A stretch of 64,000 nt of DNA, from positions 1 to 64,000 of the forward strand of contig NZ_LHZV01000054.1 of NCBI RefSeq assembly GCF_001581005.1, given 5' to 3'. Both the position numbers and the translations under genes were made by a program. This stretch comes from Acetobacter orleanensis (GTDB taxonomy: Bacteria; Pseudomonadota; Alphaproteobacteria; Acetobacterales; Acetobacteraceae). This document shows, piece by piece, positions 47,372-56,063 of the stretch; the first letter of the stretch is position 1; every line of letters begins with the position of its first letter. Below the pieces are notes generated by a model. The model did no database searches. It saw only the letters and a list, made by a program, of their open reading frames with translations, and had not been told where the DNA came from.

Positions 47372-48295
47372 TTACTGCCCTGCGTCCGGTTCGGCTTCCG
47401 CATCATAAAGCACTTCCAGAATGGCACACCACGGATAGCGTGAGTCATAGCTCTGGCCGCTGGAGTCAGAGATATGGCCGGTGGCGTCTGTTGGCACATG
47501 GGTCAGTGCGACCGCATCATCAATATTGCCGCCAATAATACTCAACTGGCGGCCAAAAGGCTGGCCGTTCTGGTTGGTGGCAACCACATAGCCGCAATGT
47601 GCTGGAAAGCCATAGGAGGTCGGCAGGCTGGAAAAGCGCACGGATGTCTTGGCGCGGCCACGTCCAACGCAGATCAGATCACCCTGCTTGGGCACATAGG
47701 AGGCCGGGTCCTGCGCATGTAGAATGGGAGACTGCCCGGAGGCGGCGGCATTAATATAAGTGGAGTGGTTGGGAGAATAGGGGAAGCGGCTATTCGCTCC
47801 GGCCACACGCATGACGTAAGAGATAAAGGCGGCGGACCACGCATAATCTCCATCATGTACAAAATTGGTCAGACGGCCACTGGCATCATGTTTGCCGGTA
47901 AAGGTGGATTCCGTCACCTCGGGGTCCATGCCAATCCACCAATATTCGCCCACGCGCTGCCACAGGCCGGGTGCGCGTTCGGGTTTGACAGAGGCAATTT
48001 GCGGTTCGGGGCGCAACTCGGGGTCATCATCATTCACCGGGCTGCCAAACAGCCGCCATTCCCGCATGGCAATGGCGACAACATCCTGCCGGTTGAAGGG
48101 CTCGTAATTACGGGTTGCAAAGTCCGGCACATGGCCGGAAGCACTGTAACCGTAGCTTCCGGTGCTGGCCGCGGTGGTTGGGGTGGGCTGTGCCCCCGGA
48201 ACCTGCACGGGCTGCGTCGCACAGGCCGCCAGACATAACGGGGCCAGCAGAGCAACTGAGAGCTTGCGTGACAATCTCGGTCTCCATCCAGACAA
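47372..48295 (-). CDS. DUF2272 lipoprotein
   Basis: A 307-residue lipoprotein with lipobox LAAC and a Pro/Thr linker. The domain has MREWRLFGSPVNDDDPELR, then YAWSAAFISYVMRVAG and FPYSPNHSTYINAA, with a later FPAHCGYVVAT. This Cys/His layout of DUF2272 resembles an NlpC/P60-like cysteine hydrolase fold; a cell-wall-active or amidase role is a family-level guess. Three cysteines occur in the mature chain. Confidence 0.83.
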   Translation of the reverse strand: MSGWRPRLSRKLSVALLAPLCLAACATQPVQVPGAQPTPTTAASTGSYGYSASGHVPDFATRNYEPFNRQDVVAIAMREWRLFGSPVNDDDPELRPEPQIASVKPERAPGLWQRVGEYWWIGMDPEVTESTFTGKHDASGRLTNFVHDGDYAWSAAFISYVMRVAGANSRFPYSPNHSTYINAAASGQSPILHAQDPASYVPKQGDLICVGRGRAKTSVRFSSLPTSYGFPAHCGYVVATNQNGQPFGRQLSIIGGNIDDAVALTHVPTDATGHISDSSGQSYDSRYPWCAILEVLYDAEAEPDAGQ

Positions 48296-48434
48296 ATCCC
48301 TCCGGGGTGCCCGGAGCGTCAGGAGCCCTTGCCGTCAAGAGCTCTCTTGTCCTGCATAAGCTGCCCGGCGGCGGTGGAAAAGAGGGGGACGCTTTTTTCA
48401 CGCCCCCTGCATCCTTTTTGCCGCGGACGGCGCG

Positions 48435-48929
48435 TCAGGAGGCGGGGTCTACCGTCAGGTCCGCTGTCTGGCCATTGACGCAGCGCACTGCATCCGCCGG
48501 AGCAAGCCCGACCACCAGACCCCGGCCGCCGCCATTGATATACATGATGTCCTGCGTCTGGGCGCTCTGTTCAAACACCACCGGCACCTGCGTGCGGGAG
48601 CCGAACGGGCTGATGCCGCCAACCTGAAAGCCAGTCAGCTCTTCGGCCTTTTCCGCATTCAGCATCCGGGCGTTTTTGCCACCAAACAAAGCGGCAACTT
48701 TTTTCAGGTTCATTTTCTGATGGACAGGAATGACCGCGCAGACCACCTGCTTTTTATCAATCTCGACCATCAGGGTTTTGAAGACCTTTTCGTTATCAAT
48801 CCCGATCCCTGCTGCGGCATGCAGGCCGATTTTGCCGGGGTCCGACACATACTCATAATCATGCATGGTATAGGCAACGCCATGGGCCTCCAGAAAATGC
48901 GTCGTCGGCGTTTCTATTGTCTGGGACAT
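48435..48929 (-). CDS. ybaK: Cys-tRNA(Pro)/Cys-tRNA(Cys) deacylase YbaK
   Basis: A 164-residue editing enzyme which removes cysteine wrongly charged on tRNA-Pro. It carries the YbaK/EbsC pattern: FLEAHGVAYTMHDYEY, then KVFKTLMVE with the conserved Lys, and the GGISPFGSR loop. A C-terminal YINGGGRGLVVGL completes it. Full length for the family (about 155-165). Downstream of a short leader without a clear promoter. Confidence 0.93.
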   Translation of the reverse strand: MSQTIETPTTHFLEAHGVAYTMHDYEYVSDPGKIGLHAAAGIGIDNEKVFKTLMVEIDKKQVVCAVIPVHQKMNLKKVAALFGGKNARMLNAEKAEELTGFQVGGISPFGSRTQVPVVFEQSAQTQDIMYINGGGRGLVVGLAPADAVRCVNGQTADLTVDPAS

Positions 48930-49096
48930 GCTCTTATCCTTTCAGAAGGCCGTCATGGCGGGAGCTGTTCTGCGGTGTAGAGCGTTTATCAGGGGCGGGC
49001 TGGCAGGCGTCAAGAAAAGCGGTGCGCATAGGCCTATGCGTAAAAAAGCAGCACCAGCCGGGAAGGCTAAGGCTGCTTTGAAGAGGGCACACATAA

Positions 49097-49127
49097 AGCG
49101 TGGCGCTGATAGTCAGCGCCACGCTTG
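49097..49127. terminator. Hairpin downstream of mtnA
   Basis: A perfect 14-bp GC-rich stem (49097-49110 with 49114-49127) and a 3-nt loop. It lies 18 bp beyond the mtnA stop (minus strand). No T-run is seen on the minus strand after the stem, but its strength suggests an mRNA end. Confidence 0.8.
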
Positions 49128-49144
49128 AAAGGCGGTTCCTGTTT

Positions 49145-50239
49145 TTACTGTTCGGGAAAAAGCGTATGCAGGCCAGCTTCTGTCGCGGGGCAGCAGCCAC
49201 GTTCCGTAATCAGCCCTGTTACAAGGCGTGCCGGGGTGACATCAAACGCCGGGTTGGCAGCGGGGCTTCTATCGGGCGTAATTTGTACACGGGTCAGCGC
49301 GCCGTTGGCATCACGACCCGCGACATGGGTGATCTCGGACGCTGCCCGTTCCTCAATAGGAATTTCTGTGACACCATTGGCAACTGTCCAGTCAATGGTG
49401 GTGGAGGGCAGGGCCACCCAGAACGGCACGTTATTATCCTGCGCGGCCAAGGCTTTTAGATACGTACCAATTTTATTGGCCACATCTCCGGTGCGGGTCA
49501 CGCGGTCTGTTCCGACAATAACCAGATCAACCAGCCCATGCTGCATCAGGTGTCCGCCTGCATTATCAGCAATAACGGTATGGGGAACGCCGTGGCTGCC
49601 CAGTTCCCACGCCGTTAGAGCCGCCCCCTGATTCCGTGGGCGGGTTTCATCAACCCAGACATGCACGTTCAGCCCTTCATCATGCGCCATATAGATGGGG
49701 GCGAGGGCGGTGCCCCAGTCCACGGTAGCAATCCAGCCTGCGTTGCAATGGGTCAGCAGGTTAATTTGTGTGCCAGCGGGACGGCTTTTGGCAAGGGCGC
49801 GAATAAGCTCCAGCCCGTGGCGGCCAATTGCTTCGTTCTGCGCTGCGTCTTCATCACAAATCCGGCCAGCCTCGGCATAGGCCGCGGCAACACGATCCTG
49901 CGGCGCAACGGGACGCAGCGCCTTCAGCATACGTTCAATCGCCCAGCGCAGGTTTATGGCGGTAGGACGTGTGGCGGCCAGCATGGCAGCGTTCTGCTCC
50001 ATGGCAGTATCTCCTGCATCTTGCCGGAGCGCCAATGCCAGACCATACGCCGCAACAGCGCCAATCAGCGGTGCGCCGCGCACCTGCATCGTGCTGATAG
50101 CATGGGCCACGTCCTGCTGGGTGGTCAGGCGCAGGATATCGAGCGAGAAGGGGAGGCGGGTCTGGTCAAAAATATGGACAGACCAGCCATCTTTCTCATT
50201 CACCCAGACGCTGCGATACGGCGTGCCATTGATCTTCAT
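49145..50239 (-). CDS. mtnA: S-methyl-5-thioribose-1-phosphate isomerase
   Basis: A 364-residue enzyme of the methionine salvage pathway, isomerising methylthioribose-1-phosphate to the ribulose form. The family patterns are SVWVNEKDGWSVHIFDQTRLPF at the start, then MQVRGAPLIGAVAAYG, with NAGWIATVDWGTALAPI and VWVDETRPRNQGA in the middle. The terminal catalytic Asp is in IVGTDRVTRTGDVANKIGTY. No other salvage genes adjoin it here. Confidence 0.95.
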   Translation of the reverse strand: MKINGTPYRSVWVNEKDGWSVHIFDQTRLPFSLDILRLTTQQDVAHAISTMQVRGAPLIGAVAAYGLALALRQDAGDTAMEQNAAMLAATRPTAINLRWAIERMLKALRPVAPQDRVAAAYAEAGRICDEDAAQNEAIGRHGLELIRALAKSRPAGTQINLLTHCNAGWIATVDWGTALAPIYMAHDEGLNVHVWVDETRPRNQGAALTAWELGSHGVPHTVIADNAGGHLMQHGLVDLVIVGTDRVTRTGDVANKIGTYLKALAAQDNNVPFWVALPSTTIDWTVANGVTEIPIEERAASEITHVAGRDANGALTRVQITPDRSPAANPAFDVTPARLVTGLITERGCCPATEAGLHTLFPEQ

Positions 50240-50575
50240 AAAACCTGTTCCTGTCGGGATTGGGGATATGCGCTGATAATAGCGGAGAGTTCACGGTATC
50301 ACCACTCTTGCGCATACCAAGTGCACTAAAAAGAGGGCGGGGTGCTGCGCGGTATGAGGTGGTCCCTCCGAGGGAGCATCCTTAAAACGCCGTATATTCT
50401 TTTCGGTTCTAAAGTATTTTTTGCATTTTCTGTGGTTTTTGTTATGAATGGCAGAAGTTTCAGGTCATCGGGGCGCCTTTTCAGGAGCCTTTCCTGAGAA
50501 GGTGAAAATAACGGTTCTATAATCCTGTTTGTATTTCTTGAAGTTTTTCGAATGGGATTAAAAGTGGAGTTTAGA
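50240..50575. other. Intergenic region before the H1-like gene
   Basis: About 335 bp with no gene on either strand that I would accept. It is AT-richer near 50400-50460 and holds the ribosome-binding site GTGGAG upstream of the next start. Confidence 0.5.
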
Positions 50576-51292
50576 ATGAGCGAAACCAAAAAGCGCCGCG
50601 CAACGGCCAAGACATCTGTATCCGCCGTCCGCACAGCCCCGGCGACCACGCACCGCACGCGTAAGACCCCTGCAAAAAACGCGGTGGTTGAAGAAGAGAT
50701 TGCGCCGAAAGCCGCTGCTCGTAAGCCGCGCAAAGCCGCTGCGGCACCGGTGGCCGACGTTGTAAAGCCAGCCCGCGCCACCAAGGCCGCAAAAGCTGAG
50801 GCTGCTCCGAAGAAAAAAGCAGCCGTAGAAAAGGTGCCGGCTAAAACAGCCGCTAAGTCAGCCACACGCACCACAGGCAAAGCCACAACGGAAGCCAAAC
50901 CGGCAACCCGCACGCCACGCCGCAAGGTTGTAGAAACTGCGGTGGAAGCACCGGCTCCTGCGCGCCGTGGTCGTCGTCCGGCTGCCGCTGCTGCGGAAGT
51001 TGCTGCGCCAGTCAAAGCTCCGCGTAAAACGGCCTCCAAGTCTGTTGCTGCTAAAGCCACACCGGCCAGCAAGGCTGCTGCGGTTCCGGCCAAAGCCCGC
51101 ACCCCGCGCGCTAAAGCTGCTCCTGCAGAAAAGAAAGTGCGCCTTTCCGCTGTGGAAAAACTGCGTATTGTGCAGGATACCCGCCGCCAGAAGCGTTATG
51201 ATCGTCTGGCAGCAGAAGCTTCGGAAGCAGCCGCAAAGCCGGCTGCAACGCGTGGCCGTAAGGCAGCTAAAACGCCCCGCAGCAAGAAATAA
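50576..51292 (+). CDS. Histone H1-like, Lys/Ala/Pro-rich DNA-binding protein
   Basis: A 238-residue, strongly basic, low-complexity protein. Repeats of KAA, KAP, APKKK, KPAT and RGR types run through residues 10-200. A short ordered piece, LSAVEKLRIVQDTRRQKRYDRLAAEA, lies near the C-terminus and is followed by another Lys/Ala tail. The pattern is that of bacterial histone H1-like nucleoid proteins, disordered and electrostatic DNA binders. Start at 50576 (MSETKKRR) is preceded by GTGGAG; an in-frame upstream start at 50552 adds eight non-basic residues. A strong terminator follows. Confidence 0.85.
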   Translation: MSETKKRRATAKTSVSAVRTAPATTHRTRKTPAKNAVVEEEIAPKAAARKPRKAAAAPVADVVKPARATKAAKAEAAPKKKAAVEKVPAKTAAKSATRTTGKATTEAKPATRTPRRKVVETAVEAPAPARRGRRPAAAAAEVAAPVKAPRKTASKSVAAKATPASKAAAVPAKARTPRAKAAPAEKKVRLSAVEKLRIVQDTRRQKRYDRLAAEASEAAAKPAATRGRKAAKTPRSKK

Positions 51293-51812
51293 GCTTTTTC
51301 TGTCTGGTCTTTGCGGACAAAGGCCAGACCGATTTGCTCTATCAGCCGGAGGAGACTGCCAGTGCAGTTGTCCTTCGGCTGTTTTTGTTTTTGGTATGTA
51401 GAAAAATACGACTGTTTGTGGTTTTTTTCTGGTTTAGACCTATTCGGCTCAAGTAGCTCATTTCTGCCATTCAGATCAGGCTAGATGGGAGAGATAATCT
51501 TTTTCCCGGATAAACGATTTTTTCATAGTATGTTTTTGTTTTGTTCTGAAGCCACCTTTAAAATCCATGCAGAATTAATGAATTTTTTACAGTCTTTTTA
51601 TCGTGTCTTAAGTCAAGGAACGTAGGTTTCTGTTTACCTAATTTTTCTTTTCTTGTTTATAAAAAATAGTGATTTCAGAAATTGGTTGTATTAAGCCCCC
51701 TGAGTAAGAGTGTGGCCTCGCATTTGCATGACTGACACCCTAATGTAAACTATAGTTAATCAGATCTTCATATCATCACGATAAATCTGTCCCCGAAACG
51801 ATAGGTTCAGAG
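51293..51812. other. Intergenic region with terminator and AT-rich DNA
   Basis: About 520 bp. The first 100 bp hold the terminator of the H1-like gene. The remainder (51400-51780) is very AT-rich, with runs of T, and may carry the promoter of the glycosyltransferase-like gene. No gene seen. Confidence 0.55.
51343..51392 (+). terminator. Strong rho-independent terminator of the H1-like gene
   Basis: A long hairpin (51343-51381), with arms CAGCCGGAGGA and TCCTTCGGCTG plus an inner GACTGC/GCAGTT stem (a few G-U pairs), followed by TTTTTGTTTTT. A second hairpin lies just before it (51303-51328). Confidence 0.9.
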
Positions 51813-52634
51813 ATGACAGCAAAAGTTTTTATAGCAACGCCCTGTTTCGGTGGTCTTGTTACACAGGTTTATATGCAGTCTGTGTTAGGCTGCCTCTCTA
51901 CGGCGCAGGATCATAATCTGGCGTTTTCTCTGTGCATGATGGGGAATGACGCGGTGGTCTGCCGTGGGCGGAATACATTACTTGATAAGTTCATGAATTA
52001 TAGTGACGCCACCCATATTCTGTTTGTGGATAATGATATCGGGTTTGAGCCGGACGCCCCGGCGCGTCTGGTGGCCGCGGGTAAGGATGTGGTGGCAGGC
52101 CTGTATCCTCTTAAGGAACGCTACTGGGATGGCCTGACAACTGCGCAGATCATGCGTGGAGAAACACCTGCAACGGCCTCCCTGCGTTATACGGGGGAGA
52201 CGGAAAAACTGCATGAAACGCCCGCTGCTGGCGGCACACTTATTACAACTGCCTTCTCTGGCGCAGGATTTATGCTGATAACGCGGGAGGCTATTCAACG
52301 CATGTCAGCGTTTTATCCAGAAACCCGCTATAATCGAATTGAAGTGCCTACGCAGTCTCTGGATGCTGCGCTGGGGCGTCCTGCCGAGCATCCGGATGAT
52401 GGTGGCGGTGCCCCGCATGCGCTGTTTGATTGCACGATAGATGAAGAAACCGGCGCGTATATGAGTGAGGATTTCACGTTCTGCAAACGCTGGCGCGCTA
52501 TGGGGGGTGAAGTCTGGCTGGATACGTCTTTGGTGTTATCCCACAGCGGAATGGCGCAGTTTTCAGGTAATCCGGCTTTACGCCTTGGCATTGCCCTGCC
52601 TGATGCGGCGCTCTTTCGGCAGATGCAGTCGTAA
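51813..52634 (+). CDS. Glycosyltransferase-like protein
   Basis: A 273-residue protein with the beginning of a GT-A fold: VFIATPCFGGLVTQVYMQS and, later, HILFVDNDIGFEPDAPARLVAAG, which carries a DxD-type motif (NDNDI is read as VDND). A KDVVAGLYPLKERYW segment follows. It has no membrane helix. I cannot place it in a named family with confidence; the layout suggests a nucleotide-sugar transferase. It stands alone after a long AT-rich gap. Confidence 0.72.
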   Translation: MTAKVFIATPCFGGLVTQVYMQSVLGCLSTAQDHNLAFSLCMMGNDAVVCRGRNTLLDKFMNYSDATHILFVDNDIGFEPDAPARLVAAGKDVVAGLYPLKERYWDGLTTAQIMRGETPATASLRYTGETEKLHETPAAGGTLITTAFSGAGFMLITREAIQRMSAFYPETRYNRIEVPTQSLDAALGRPAEHPDDGGGAPHALFDCTIDEETGAYMSEDFTFCKRWRAMGGEVWLDTSLVLSHSGMAQFSGNPALRLGIALPDAALFRQMQS

Positions 52635-52670
52635 ACAGGCAGGGGGTAGGCCGGTTTTTGTGGTATAGGG

Positions 52671-53708
52671 TCAGCTTGCCGTGTCTGGCAGTCGGTCGCC
52701 AGCGAGTGCTGCGGCGGCACGCAGTTCGCCCACCTGCGCACCGTTCCAGTTTTTGAGTGGACGCCGCATGAAGTGGTTCAGGACAGGAGCCTCTTCATCT
52801 CCAAAGCGGGCAATCAGTGCTGCTGCTGCCGTTTCTGCCGCCCGTATGCCGCCATCCCGACATTTAATGGCAATGCCCAGACCTTTTTCCGGCAGAGCCG
52901 CAATCATCACGCCTTCCGCGCCCATTTTAGTCAGCACACGCGGGGCGAGATCATGCATGACCAGCGTATCGAACTGGTCTGTTCCCGCAATCATGAACGG
53001 TGCGGAGGTCATGGCAGCCCGTAGGCGTTGAGCAGCAAGGGCGCGCTCCGCACTCAGGCCCGTGCCGGTCGCAAACCGCGCATAGCCTAAGGCGAGGGCT
53101 GTTAGCGGTATGGCCCATGTCGGAATGGCGCAGCCATCTATGCCTCGGTTGGCGTCTGAGTGTGGGGCACCTGTTACCTCGGCCAGCGTACGCGCCATGG
53201 TCTGCATAAGGGGGTGGTCAGGCTGGCTATAGTTGGCTGGGTCCTGCCCGGTGCCGCAGGCAAGGCAGATAAATCCTGCATGTTTGCCGGAGCAGCAGTT
53301 ATGCAAGGCACTGGCCTGCTCGCCCGTTGCAGCCAGTGCGCGGGTGGCGCGGGCGTCCAGAGGCCAGTGTGCGCCACATTCCAGCACACCATAATCCCAT
53401 CCCGTGCGGGCCAGCATGTCCGCAGCTACAGCAACATGGTCCGGTTCGCCTTGATGTGAGGCACAGGCCAGCGCAAGCGCTTCAGGCGGCAGGGCATATT
53501 TGTCCGCCGCTCCTTCTGTCAGTAGGGGGAGTGCTAGCAGGGCTTTAACAGTAGAGCGCGGATAGAGGGGTGTCGTGATGTCCCCCGTAGAAAACACGGT
53601 TTTTCCAGAGGCATCCACCACAACAGCCGCGCCATAATGGCGGGACTCGACCCGGCCTCCGCGTGTCACTTCGGCCAGAAGTGTGTCGCTGTGCGTGTTT
53701 TCTGTCAT
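52671..53708 (-). CDS. Class 3 L-asparaginase (Rhizobium etli type)
   Basis: A 345-residue asparaginase of the Asparaginase_II family (PF06089 type). The catalytic Ser/Lys pair is S52 and K55 (YPRSTVK). Another active-site Ser is S84 in CASHQGEPDH. The metal-site residues are C139 and K142 in NCCSGKHAGF and C193 in GIDGCAIPTWAIP. Spacings equal those in the crystallised R. etli enzyme, where the equivalents bind zinc in the active centre. It hydrolyses L-asparagine to aspartate and ammonia. It begins 9 bp after the unknown gene behind zur, so zinc control and a zinc-site enzyme share a unit. Confidence 0.9.
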   Translation of the reverse strand: MTENTHSDTLLAEVTRGGRVESRHYGAAVVVDASGKTVFSTGDITTPLYPRSTVKALLALPLLTEGAADKYALPPEALALACASHQGEPDHVAVAADMLARTGWDYGVLECGAHWPLDARATRALAATGEQASALHNCCSGKHAGFICLACGTGQDPANYSQPDHPLMQTMARTLAEVTGAPHSDANRGIDGCAIPTWAIPLTALALGYARFATGTGLSAERALAAQRLRAAMTSAPFMIAGTDQFDTLVMHDLAPRVLTKMGAEGVMIAALPEKGLGIAIKCRDGGIRAAETAAAALIARFGDEEAPVLNHFMRRPLKNWNGAQVGELRAAAALAGDRLPDTAS

Positions 53709-53717
53709 GGTCGCCTG

Positions 53718-54389
53718 TCAATCCTGTTCTTGTTTGCTTCCGCTTAGCAGATAACATGGGGCGGAAAATTCTGCGCTGTGGTCGGGGTCCGGTTCCAGCC
53801 ATGCTGCGACCATTGTGCGGCGCACCCGTAGCACCACTGGGGGCGCGGCGAAATGTCCCGCTGGCTCTTCTGTCATTTTTGCCAGCCAGTGCACTACGCC
53901 GCCGCGTTCTGTCAGGAGGGACGGATGGGTTTTGCGCAGGGGTAACCCATGGTCTAGAAACTGGCTGGCCGTGTCTGGCTCTGTCACCAGATAAAGCCAG
54001 CTATCTGGCGCGGCCTGTGGTGAAAAGCTGGACGCAGGTGCTGTGGAGATGCGGAGTTCGTCAGCCTCAAACTGCGTGCGGGGAGGCCGGGGGCGCGGCG
54101 GCAGAGGTCTGGCAAACAGATTCCCCTGCAATGGGTTTTCAGGCTTTCGCGCAACCTTGCGGGGCACGTCCGTTGTTTGGCTTTTTGGTAACGTCGCCGC
54201 GCCGGCTTGCCTGATGGTGTGTTCGGTCTCCGGCTCTGATACGGGTAAACACGAAGGCTGGATAGCCGTTTTGCGGGAAACCTTGCCGGATTTCCGGCGG
54301 CGCTGTGTCGTAGCGTTCTTCTGCCCATCGCCGGGCAGCGCACCCAGCAGGTCAGACTGCACAGGTGAACGGCCCGGTTTTTCGGTCAT
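53718..54389 (-). CDS. Unknown protein coupled to zur
   Basis: A 223-residue protein. The ATG overlaps the zur stop as ATGA (54386-54389), so it is translationally coupled. The N-terminal 110 residues are basic, Pro/Arg/Gln-rich and likely disordered. The C-terminal half is more ordered and includes DSWLYLVTEPDTASQFLDHGLPL and VVHWLAKMTEEPAGHFAAPPVVLRVRR. No known domain is recognised. The longer frame (start 54461) runs back into zur and is less likely. It sits between zur and asparaginase, which suggests a zinc-linked or nitrogen-linked role, but nothing proves this. Confidence 0.7.
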   Translation of the reverse strand: MTEKPGRSPVQSDLLGALPGDGQKNATTQRRRKSGKVSRKTAIQPSCLPVSEPETEHTIRQAGAATLPKSQTTDVPRKVARKPENPLQGNLFARPLPPRPRPPRTQFEADELRISTAPASSFSPQAAPDSWLYLVTEPDTASQFLDHGLPLRKTHPSLLTERGGVVHWLAKMTEEPAGHFAAPPVVLRVRRTMVAAWLEPDPDHSAEFSAPCYLLSGSKQEQD

Positions 54390-54988
54390 GAAGGAGAAGA
54401 AGTGGCCTGTTTGCGGGGGGCGTTGCTGGCAGGGCGTTCTTTGGCCGCACAGGTGGCGCATAGGCCGATGACCTCAATGGAGGCACTCTGCATGGCAAAT
54501 TTCTGCTCCCGGCAGATGCTACGCAGCGTTGTCAGCACACTGGACTCCGCAATTTCCGTCACGCTCTTGCAGGATTTGCAGATAAGGAACTGCGCTGTGT
54601 GCAGGCAGGTCTCATGGTCGTGGTTGTGGCAATGGTCCGGGTTATGCGCGTGCGCGTCATGCAGCAGATGGGTGCAGGGCACAAAGGCGGATAGCCGCTC
54701 AATCCGGTGGATCAAGCCGTGTTCAAGCAGAAAATCCAGCGCACGGTACACCGTGGGTGGGGCCGGGCGACGGTCAGGCGTTTTGATTTTTTCCAGAAGA
54801 TCATACGCGCCAACCGGGGTTTTTGCGTCCAGAATCAGGCCTAGAATTTCGCGGCGCTGCTGTGTTAGGCGCGCGCCCTGCTCGGTGCAGAGGGCATCAG
54901 CCCGGTCAAGCTGGGCTCTTGTCGCGGGGGAAAATTCTGTGGGGGTCATGCGGGCAGTACAGTGTGCGCGGCAGAAATCATGGTCCAT
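54386..54988 (-). CDS. zur: Zinc uptake regulator (Fur family)
   Basis: A 200-residue Fur-family repressor that binds DNA when loaded with zinc. The winged-helix domain includes LTQQRREILGLILDAKTPVGAYDLLEKI and PTVYRALDFLLEHGLIHRI. A His-rich hinge (HDAHAHNPDHCHNHDHETC) is followed by the structural zinc pairs CKSC and CATC. Start at 54988 is preceded by GGAG; a second ATG lies 13 codons in. It is divergent from znuA across about 200 bp containing a Zur-box-like palindrome, and it leads an operon with an unknown gene and asparaginase. Confidence 0.92.
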   Translation of the reverse strand: MDHDFCRAHCTARMTPTEFSPATRAQLDRADALCTEQGARLTQQRREILGLILDAKTPVGAYDLLEKIKTPDRRPAPPTVYRALDFLLEHGLIHRIERLSAFVPCTHLLHDAHAHNPDHCHNHDHETCLHTAQFLICKSCKSVTEIAESSVLTTLRSICREQKFAMQSASIEVIGLCATCAAKERPASNAPRKQATSSPS

Positions 54989-55080
54989 CTCCAGTCCGGC
55001 CTAGGGAGCTGGGCTATCTTACCTATGGCGGAGGGTGAACGCAAAACAGACCAGCTCTTCCAGTGCTGGTCAAACGTGTC

Positions 55081-55097
55081 ATGTTATAATATCACGT
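55081..55097. promoter_or_regulatory. Zur-box-like palindrome
   Basis: ATGTTATAATATCACGT is an imperfect 17-bp palindrome (12 of the 16 flanking positions are symmetric) whose GTTATAATAT core closely resembles the Zur consensus of proteobacteria. It lies between the divergent zur (starts at 54988) and znuA (starts at 55185), where it could serve both. Confidence 0.75.
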
Positions 55098-55184
55098 TCG
55101 GACGGGGCGGCATGTGGTGGCATAGACAGCGTCGTTCTCCGGCCTATGTTCTGATGACCCAGCCGATCGACAAGGATCAGCCTG

Positions 55185-56063
55185 ATGCGTTTTTCTGCTT
55201 CTGTTCTTTCCGGCCTGCTGCTTGCCAGCGTGTGGCATGGTGCTGCTTTGGCGGCGGAAACGCCTGTGGTTGTTGCTGCGGAAAATACGTGGGGTGATCT
55301 GGCTGCGCAGGTGGCGGAACCGGATATGCACGTTACCGCCATTTTGAATACGCCAACTCTTGACCCGCACTTATATGAACCCACTCCGGCGGCAGCCCGG
55401 CTTGTGGCGCAGGCCAGCCTGCTGGTAGCGAACGGAGGAGGGTATGATGCGTGGCTGGACAAGCTGGCGCAGGCGCGGGGTGGTCAGGCTGTTCCCATGA
55501 TTAAGGCCGACGGCTGGACCGGCTGGCACACGGGCGATAACGCGCATCTTGCTTATAATCTGCCTGCGGTTGCGTCCTTTGTAAGCCGCTTTGTGGCGGC
55601 CTGTCAGGCGGTAGACCCGGAGCATGCCAGCGCGTATGACGCACGAGGCAAAACTGTTCTGGCGGCTGTCCAGAATGTGCTGGAGCATATGGACACCTTG
55701 CGGGAAAAAGTGCGTGGCGAGCCTGTGGCGGCCACGGAGCCAGTTTTCACCCCGCTGGCCGAAGGTCTTGGGTTGGTGATGAAAGAACAGGCCTTTCAGG
55801 TGGCCGTTATGAATGACGTGGAGCCTCCGGCCTCCGCCGTGGCGCAGTTTGATGCGGATATCCGCCAGCATGCCGTGCGGTTTGTGGCCTATAATGCGCA
55901 GGCGGACCGCCCTTCCGTGCAAAGGTTGATTGCTCAGGCGCAGGCGGCTGGCGTGCCGGTGCTGCCCGTTCACGAGTTGATGCCCCCCGGTACGCACTGG
56001 CAGGACTGGATGCATACTACGCTGACGCAGGTTGCTCAGGCGTTGGGCCAGACTGCTCCATGA
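55185..56063 (+). CDS. znuA: Zinc ABC transporter binding protein
   Basis: A 292-residue periplasmic metal receptor of the cluster 9 family. The signal peptide covers about 1-24 (ends ALAAE). The metal ligands are probably H62 in LDPHLYEPT, H121 in GDNAHLAYN, and a later acidic/His pair in PVHELMPPG. The His-rich loop typical of high-affinity enterobacterial ZnuA is absent, so this is the loopless type. The stop overlaps znuC by 4 bp. Next to a Zur box; zinc is the best-supported ligand. Confidence 0.9.
   Translation: MRFSASVLSGLLLASVWHGAALAAETPVVVAAENTWGDLAAQVAEPDMHVTAILNTPTLDPHLYEPTPAAARLVAQASLLVANGGGYDAWLDKLAQARGGQAVPMIKADGWTGWHTGDNAHLAYNLPAVASFVSRFVAACQAVDPEHASAYDARGKTVLAAVQNVLEHMDTLREKVRGEPVAATEPVFTPLAEGLGLVMKEQAFQVAVMNDVEPPASAVAQFDADIRQHAVRFVAYNAQADRPSVQRLIAQAQAAGVPVLPVHELMPPGTHWQDWMHTTLTQVAQALGQTAP

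Noticed and set aside
49097-49127. Hairpin before mtnA considered as a riboswitch
   Set aside because: It lies after the mtnA stop, not before its start, and has a simple stem with a 3-nt loop. No SAM-type structure is seen upstream of mtnA.
50326-51102. Minus-strand Ala/Gly-rich open frame opposite the H1-like gene
   Set aside because: Its composition is a by-product of the Lys/Ala codon run on the other strand. The start and ribosome-binding site favour the plus frame.
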